Positions 6,987-14,578 of a DNA stretch of 14,578 bases are shown piece after piece. How positions within the stretch are numbered: the first letter of the stretch is position 1; every line of letters begins with the position of its first letter. Source of the stretch: Bdellovibrio sp. (lineage in GTDB: Bacteria; Bdellovibrionota; Bdellovibrionia; Bdellovibrionales; Bdellovibrionaceae); contig JAHRXB010000020.1 of NCBI GenBank assembly GCA_019104905.1, positions 1-14,578 of the forward strand, in the 5' to 3' direction. Made by a program: the position numbers and the translations under genes. Below the pieces are notes generated by a model. It was given only the letters and a program-made list of their open reading frames with translations. It did no database searches and was not told the origin of the DNA.

Positions 6987-8402
6987 GTGGAGTTAAACTC
7001 GTCCTTTTGGACACTTATTAAGACAAAGATGAAAAGCCGTAACGATAACAATAAGTTATTGGACACATGGCTTGATCCTATCGAGTATGTGAATACCACC
7101 GGCACCACGGATCGTCCCAGATTGATACTCGGCGTTCCTAATGCCCTTCATCAGTACTTCGTTATTGAGAACCTGCAGGATAAAATTTACACTGAGATTT
7201 CAGATACTTACGGGCGACCTTTTGAGGTCGAGTTTAGTATTACGGGGAACAAAGTAAATAATCATATTGAAACTTCAACGATGCATGAAGAAGTGATGGG
7301 TGGAACAGAGATCCTCCAAGCTCAGTTGGCGCGTGCTCAGAATATCCAGATTACTCAACCAAGGTCTGGTCCTGATACCTTAAATTCTGAACTCACTTTT
7401 TCGACCTTTGTCGTGGGTAAAAATTCGGAGTTTGCTCACGCTGCTTGCTACAATGTGGCCCGCAATCCGGGGGCAGATGACTACAATCCCCTCTATATAT
7501 ATGGACCTGTAGGTATGGGTAAGACGCACTTACTTCACGCTGCTGGAAACCATATTCGCGAACAATATCAGCAACTTAGAATTACTTATATTTCGGCCGA
7601 ACGCTTTATGAATGAGTGTATTTCGGCAATTCGGCGCCATGAGATGGATAAGTTTCGCCAAAAATATCGCGAAAACTCGGATATCCTTTTAGTGGACGAC
7701 GTCCAATTTATTGCTCGCGGGGAAGCTGTCCAGGAAGAGTTTTTCCACACCATCAATAGCTTTATTGATAGCCGCAAGCAGGTCATTTTGGCGAGCGATC
7801 GTATGCCTAAGGATATCCACGGCCTTGAAGACCGCAGCCGAACCCGCCTTGAGCGAGGTTTGATTGCAGATATCACAATGCCTGATCTTGAAACTCGTAT
7901 CGCAATCCTTCGTTATAAGGCTGAAAAGTACAATGTCCGCCTTCCTGAGGATGTGGTTAACTATATTGCGCGAATTTCAAAGCGATCGATCAGGGAGCTT
8001 GAAGGAAACCTAAAAAAGGTAAAGATGTTCTCTGAACTCCAAGGCCTTCCTATTGATCACGAACTCGTAAAACGAATTCTTTCCCATCATGAAACCCAAT
8101 CAACGATTTCAGTGGAAGAGATTATGAAGCTTGTGGCGGATCATTTTAAAGTCCGTGTTCTTGACCTGAAATCATCCACGCGAGCAAAACCAATTGTCGT
8201 TCCACGTCAAATTGCGATGTATCTAATAAAGAAGTTCTTAGATAAATCGCTTGTCGATATTGGTAAGGCTTTTGGCGGAAAAGACCACACCACGGTGATG
8301 AACGCGCTGGATCGAGTGAAGAATCTACAATCTACCGATCAAGATATTTCTAAAGATATCGAAGATTTAGAACAGAGAATCCACAATATCACAGGGGTGT
8401 GA
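6987..8402 (+). CDS. dnaA: DnaA, chromosomal replication initiator
   Basis: DnaA binds DnaA boxes at oriC, forms an ATP-dependent filament and opens the duplex. From the GTG start the protein has 471 residues. Domain I (about 1-90) carries the usual W28-x-x-P31; a short linker follows. The AAA+ domain has Walker A GPVGMGKT at 173-180 and Walker B LLVDD at 234-238. The arginine finger is R287, within LEDRSRTRLERGL (280-292). The sensor II region reads SIRELEGNLKKV. The DNA-binding domain IV ends with the signature GGKDHTTVMNA at 430-440, where most DnaA proteins have GGRDHTT. The arginine-finger box also differs from the common LEDRLRSRFEWGL form. These are substitutions in otherwise intact motifs, so the protein should be functional. 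The gene lies directly beside oriC and is the first gene of the plus-strand cluster. Confidence 0.98.
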   Translation: MELNSSFWTLIKTKMKSRNDNNKLLDTWLDPIEYVNTTGTTDRPRLILGVPNALHQYFVIENLQDKIYTEISDTYGRPFEVEFSITGNKVNNHIETSTMHEEVMGGTEILQAQLARAQNIQITQPRSGPDTLNSELTFSTFVVGKNSEFAHAACYNVARNPGADDYNPLYIYGPVGMGKTHLLHAAGNHIREQYQQLRITYISAERFMNECISAIRRHEMDKFRQKYRENSDILLVDDVQFIARGEAVQEEFFHTINSFIDSRKQVILASDRMPKDIHGLEDRSRTRLERGLIADITMPDLETRIAILRYKAEKYNVRLPEDVVNYIARISKRSIRELEGNLKKVKMFSELQGLPIDHELVKRILSHHETQSTISVEEIMKLVADHFKVRVLDLKSSTRAKPIVVPRQIAMYLIKKFLDKSLVDIGKAFGGKDHTTVMNALDRVKNLQSTDQDISKDIEDLEQRIHNITGV

Positions 8403-8403
8403 A

Positions 8404-8431
8404 TGTGGACTGTGGAAAGGCTTGTGGAAGA
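8404..8431 (-). other. Cluster of three reverse-oriented DnaA boxes
   Basis: Three TGTGGA elements start at 8404, 8411 and 8423, directly after the dnaA stop. Read on the minus strand they are CAGTCCACA, CTTTCCACA and TCTTCCACA. Each keeps the TCCACA core but departs from TTATCCACA in the first three bases. The first two overlap by two bases, so they may not be filled at the same time. Confidence 0.65.
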
Positions 8432-8432
8432 A

Positions 8433-8469
8433 TTTGGGGTTTAAAATGTGGATCCGAGTTACCCCCAAA
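8433..8469. repeat. Imperfect inverted repeat inside oriC
   Basis: TTTGGGG at 8433-8439 is the exact reverse complement of CCCCAAA at 8463-8469, and the match extends imperfectly on the outer side (AA against ATT). The 23-nt spacer contains a reverse DnaA box and a GGATCC palindrome. No T-run follows, so it does not look like a terminator for dnaA. Confidence 0.35.
8447..8455 (-). other. Reverse DnaA box (GGATCCACA)
   Basis: TGTGGATCC reads GGATCCACA on the minus strand: two mismatches to TTATCCACA, both in the first two bases. It overlaps the only GATC I noticed in the gap. Confidence 0.6.
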
Positions 8470-8503
8470 ATTGCGCAAGTTAAAGAGAGTTTATGCAGAA
8501 GCT

Positions 8504-8512
8504 TTATCCACA
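8504..8512 (+). other. Perfect DnaA box TTATCCACA
   Basis: This is an exact match to the consensus DnaA box, facing the unwinding element and lying 42 nt upstream of the next forward box. It is the most likely high-affinity anchoring site in the origin. Confidence 0.9.
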
Positions 8513-8554
8513 AATGTTTTTTAGTGTTTACATGGATTTAGGAGATTTGTTAGG

Positions 8555-8582
8555 TTTTCCACGCCCCTACTACTACTACTAG
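8555..8582 (+). other. DnaA box, C-rich spacer and five DnaA-trios
   Basis: A box TTTTCCACG (8555-8563) is followed by CCC and then five back-to-back CTA triplets at 8567-8581. On the complementary strand these read 3'-GAT-5' five times, the DnaA-trio motif on which DnaA builds a single-strand filament in Bacillus subtilis. Box orientation, the GC-rich step of three bases and the AT-rich DNA that follows all agree with that model. Confidence 0.85.
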
Positions 8583-8613
8583 TTATTTATATTAATAGTA
8601 ATAGATAATATAA
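8583..8613. other. AT-rich DNA unwinding element
   Basis: This is a 31-bp stretch made almost wholly of A and T, with only two G bases. It lies directly after the DnaA-trios and before GGGCCC and the dnaN ribosome site. Its position and composition fit the region where the origin first melts. It also contains hexamers like a -10 (GATAAT, TAATAT) without a good -35, so a dnaN promoter here is possible but not supported. Confidence 0.8.
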
Positions 8614-8633
8614 GGGCCCAAATTGAGGGTTAT

Positions 8634-9739
8634 ATGAAACTTGAAATTGATAAGAGAGATTTATTAAGCCTTATCGGAAAAACTCAAAACATTGTTGAGA
8701 AGCGCAATACCATGCCCATTCTCATCAACGTACTTTTAGAGGCCGATCAAAACTCTTTAAAAGTTTTTGCAACGGATTTGGAAGTCAGCTTAACTGATCA
8801 AATCAAAGTTCAAGTACATCAAGCCGGTAAAGTCGCTGTCAGCGCTAAGAGCCTTTTTGAAATTTCGAAAGAGCTTTCAGAAGGTCCAATTACATTAATT
8901 AAAAAAGACAATAATTGGCTTGAGATTAAACAAGGCAAATACACTTCAAAGATTGTAGGTATTTCTGCCGATGAGTATCCGATTTTTCCAACCTACAACT
9001 CTCAAGCATTCATCAGCATTGATGCTCAAGTGCTTAAAGAAATGATTGATAAAACAATCTACTCTGTTTCAAACGATGAAACACGATATCACCTCAACGG
9101 CGTTTTCTTTGAGTTAAGTCCACAAGGTGGATTTAAAATGGTTGCGACTGATGGTCATCGTATGAGCTTGGTGAATAAACCTTTGTCTGAAGTGAAAGTG
9201 ACAACCACACAAGGCGTGATCATTCCTCGTAAAGGTCTTCATGAGATTAAAAAAATCTTGGAAGGAATTGAAGGTAATGTTGAAATTGCAATTGAGGGAT
9301 CTCAATTCGTATTAAAACACTCTTCAACAATTTTAATGATTCGTCTGATTGAAGGAAAGTATCCGAATTATCAACAGTTTATTCCACAGAAGCTTCCGCA
9401 AAAAGTGATGATCAGCCGAGACGCTTTCCTCACTTCATTGAAACGTGTTTCCCTTTTGGCAAATGCAAAATCAAAAGCGGTCCTTTTGAATTTATCTAAT
9501 GGCCGTATGGAAATTTCTTCGAACAACCCCGAATTGGGTGACGCTAAGGAAGAGATTGAAGTTGAGTATTCAGGGAACGATATCAAAATCGGCTTTAATG
9601 CTAAGTACATCACGGATATTTTAACGAGCATGAACCAGGACAAGATTGATTTTGAACTGAATGATCATCTTTCACCTGGCCTTATGCGACCTCACAACGA
9701 TGCTTCATACACTTGCGTTGTGATGCCAATGAGAATCTA

Positions 9740-9740
<1 letters not shown>
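8634..9740 (+). CDS. dnaN: DnaN, DNA polymerase III sliding clamp (beta)
   Basis: DnaN forms the ring dimer that holds DNA polymerase III on the template and serves as a docking platform for many repair proteins. The 368 residues match the family length (366 in E. coli) and cover three clamp domains of about 120 residues each. Recognisable pieces are the start MKLEIDKRDLLSLI, PILINVLLEA, the YHLNGVFFE strand in domain 2 with VATDGHRMSLV, and the canonical C-terminus YTCVVMPMRI, which builds part of the client-binding pocket. The ATG at 8634 follows GAGGG at 4 nt spacing. The stop codon overlaps the recF start by one base, so the two are probably co-translated. Confidence 0.98.
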
Positions 9741-13338
<3,598 letters not shown>

Positions 13339-13366
13339 TTATTTAGTTTTTTAGAATTGGTGATTT

Positions 13367-14578
13367 ATGGAAAATACTAACGAAAAAGGCGTGACCCAGG
13401 TTGATATCAGTAAGGAGATGCGTGATGCGTATCTTCAGTACTCCATGTCGGTCATTGTAGGACGTGCTCTTCCCGATGTTCGTGATGGTTTGAAACCGGT
13501 ACATCGTCGTGTGCTTTTCGCGCAAAGTGAAATGAACAATCGTCACAATAGGCCGTATCTGAAGTCGGCTCGTGTGGTCGGCGACGTTATCGGTAAATAC
13601 CATCCTCATGGTGACTCTGCCGTTTACGAAACGATGGTTCGTATGGCTCAGGATTTTTCTTTGAGATATCCTCTTGAAGACGGTCAGGGAAATTTCGGAT
13701 CCATCGACGGTGATAGCGCCGCAGCCATGCGTTACACCGAAGTTCGCATGACCAACCTTGCTGAAGAATTATTGAATGATCTCGAAAAAGAGACCGTGCT
13801 ATTTGGTCCGAACTACGATGACTCATTGCAAATTCCAACGGTTCTTCCGGCTAAATTTCCTAACTTGTTGGTGAACGGATCTGCGGGTATCGCCGTTGGT
13901 ATGGCGACGAATATTCCGCCGCACAATCTAGGTGAAGTCATCGATGGTTGTGTGCATTTAATTAATAATCCAGACTGTCAGCTTGAAGATCTCATGCAAC
14001 ATATCAAGGGGCCGGACTTCCCGACTGCGGGAACGATTGCCGGTCGCGAAGGTATTTTACAGGCTTACAAAAAAGGCCGCGGTATTATTACTTTGAAGGC
14101 GGTAGCTGAAATCGTTCAAGTGAAAGACCGTGAAGAGATCGTCGTCACTGAAATTCCTTACCAAGTAAATAAGACCCGTTTGATTGAAAGAATCGCTGAA
14201 ATTGCGAAAGAAAAAATGGTTGAAGGCATCACCGATTTAAGAGATGAATCCAACCGTAAGGGTATGCGTATTGTCATTGAATTACGTAAGGATATTAATC
14301 CGCACGTCATGCTCAATAACTTATTCAAACTCACCGAAATGCAATCAAATTTCTCCATCAACATGATTGCGCTAGTCGGTAATCAACCAAAAACAATTAC
14401 ACTCAAAGAATCTCTATACTATTACATCCAACACCAAATCGAAGTCATTCAAAGAAGAACGATTTATGATTTGAGAAAAGCTGAAGAACGTAAACACATC
14501 TTAGAAGGGTTAGTCATTGCGTTAGAAAATATTGACGCCGTCATTGAACTCATCAAACAAAGCAAAGATGGCGACACC
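13367..14578 (+). CDS. gyrA: GyrA, DNA gyrase subunit A, 3' end cut off by window edge
   Basis: GyrA carries the DNA breakage-reunion activity of gyrase. The window contains the first 404 codons, open to the right edge, about half of a normal GyrA: the winged-helix and tower domains, but not the C-terminal DNA-wrapping beta-pinwheel. The catalytic tyrosine is Y123 in [11 protein letters not shown]. The quinolone-resistance region [19 protein letters not shown] spans 77-95, with Ser at 84 and Glu at 88, the positions matching E. coli S83 and D87. Serine is the usual susceptible state, and Glu at the second position is common in wild types. Also visible are [10 protein letters not shown] and the [15 protein letters not shown] block. 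The ATG at 13367 has a modest ribosome site (TTGGTGA). GyrA and GyrB must be made in equal amounts, which fits this paired arrangement. Confidence 0.97.
   Translation, partial: MENTNEKGVTQVDISKEMRDAYLQYSMSVIVGRALPDVRDGLKPVHRRVLFAQSEMNNRHNRPYLKSARVVGDVIGKYHPHGDSAVYETMVRMAQDFSLRYPLEDGQGNFGSIDGDSAAAMRYTEVRMTNLAEELLNDLEKETVLFGPNYDDSLQIPTVLPAKFPNLLVNGSAGIAVGMATNIPPHNLGEVIDGCVHLINNPDCQLEDLMQHIKGPDFPTAGTIAGREGILQAYKKGRGIITLKAVAEIVQVKDREEIVVTEIPYQVNKTRLIERIAEIAKEKMVEGITDLRDESNRKGMRIVIELRKDINPHVMLNNLFKLTEMQSNFSINMIALVGNQPKTITLKESLYYYIQHQIEVIQRRTIYDLRKAEERKHILEGLVIALENIDAVIELIKQSKDGDT

Larger units (their letters stand above)
8377..8613. other. oriC: Chromosomal replication origin, oriC
   Basis: The 231-nt dnaA-dnaN gap and the last codons of dnaA hold a full origin layout. 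There are one perfect DnaA box, five or six relaxed boxes sharing the core TCCACA, a row of DnaA-trios and an AT-rich unwinding element ending just before dnaN. By chance the hexamer TCCACA on either strand would be expected about once in 2 kb; here there are six in under 140 nt. No coding frame of note lies in the gap. Confidence 0.93.

Noticed and set aside
7741..7749. DnaA-box-like TTTTCCACA inside the dnaA coding region
   Set aside because: It encodes conserved AAA+ residues (FFHT), stands alone, and single TCCACA sites are expected by chance every 2 kb or so. Similar lone sites in mnmE (about 2879) and dnaN (about 9118) were set aside for the same reason.
8567..8581. Simple-sequence microsatellite or phase-variation repeat (CTA x5)
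   Set aside because: It lies outside any coding frame and its place between a DnaA box and an AT-rich element is better explained as DnaA-trios.
8614..8619. GGGCCC palindrome before dnaN
   Set aside because: Six bases only, with no partner or known site; likely chance.
9713..9739. Start of recF inside dnaN at 9713
   Set aside because: The added residues are the dnaN tail in another frame; the family begins at the ATG at 9740, which overlaps the dnaN stop by one base.

Overview
This window is the replication-origin neighbourhood of a bacterial chromosome. Every gene is a recognisable housekeeping gene. Protein style, the gene order rpmH-rnpA-yidD-yidC-jag-mnmE-mnmG-rsmG diverging from dnaA-dnaN-recF-gyrB-gyrA, the long Gram-negative-type GyrB and the periplasmic-domain YidC point to a diderm. 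The overall resemblance is to Bdellovibrio and its relatives (Bdellovibrionota). The DNA looks moderately AT-rich, which by memory fits a low-GC Bdellovibrio such as the B. exovorus type better than B. bacteriovorus. This placement is inference, not a database result.

Left half (1-6803, all minus strand): a tightly packed cluster read right to left. It starts with rpmH (L34) and rnpA (RNase P protein), then yidD and yidC (membrane protein insertion), jag (KH/R3H RNA-binding protein), mnmE and mnmG (tRNA wobble-uridine modification), and ends in rsmG (16S rRNA methyltransferase), cut by the left edge. Four junctions overlap: rpmH/rnpA by 11 nt, rnpA/yidD by about 59 nt, yidD/yidC by 17 nt and mnmG/rsmG by 53 nt. 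A weak terminator-like hairpin lies in the 46-nt yidC-jag gap. rsmG starts with TTG and rnpA with GTG.

Centre (6804-6986): a 183-nt divergent control region between rpmH and dnaA. It holds a 14-bp perfect palindrome, a plausible minus-strand promoter and the Shine-Dalgarno that sets the dnaA start at a GTG.

Right half (6987-14578, all plus strand): dnaA, a 231-nt origin (oriC), dnaN (sliding clamp), recF (gap repair), gyrB and the first 404 codons of gyrA. The origin has several DnaA boxes built on the core TCCACA. One is followed by a short C-rich spacer, five perfect CTA repeats (DnaA-trios) and an AT-rich unwinding element, which is the layout of the basal origin unwinding system known from Bacillus subtilis. 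A run of inverted repeats sits at the recF-gyrB junction.

I found no mobile element, CRISPR array, tRNA or rRNA gene, toxin or defence cluster, and no sign of a wholly new system. The points most worth a second look are the very regular DnaA-trio origin, the relaxed DnaA boxes beside an unusual DnaA, the recF-gyrB hairpins, and the dense gene overlaps in the rpmH-yidC block.
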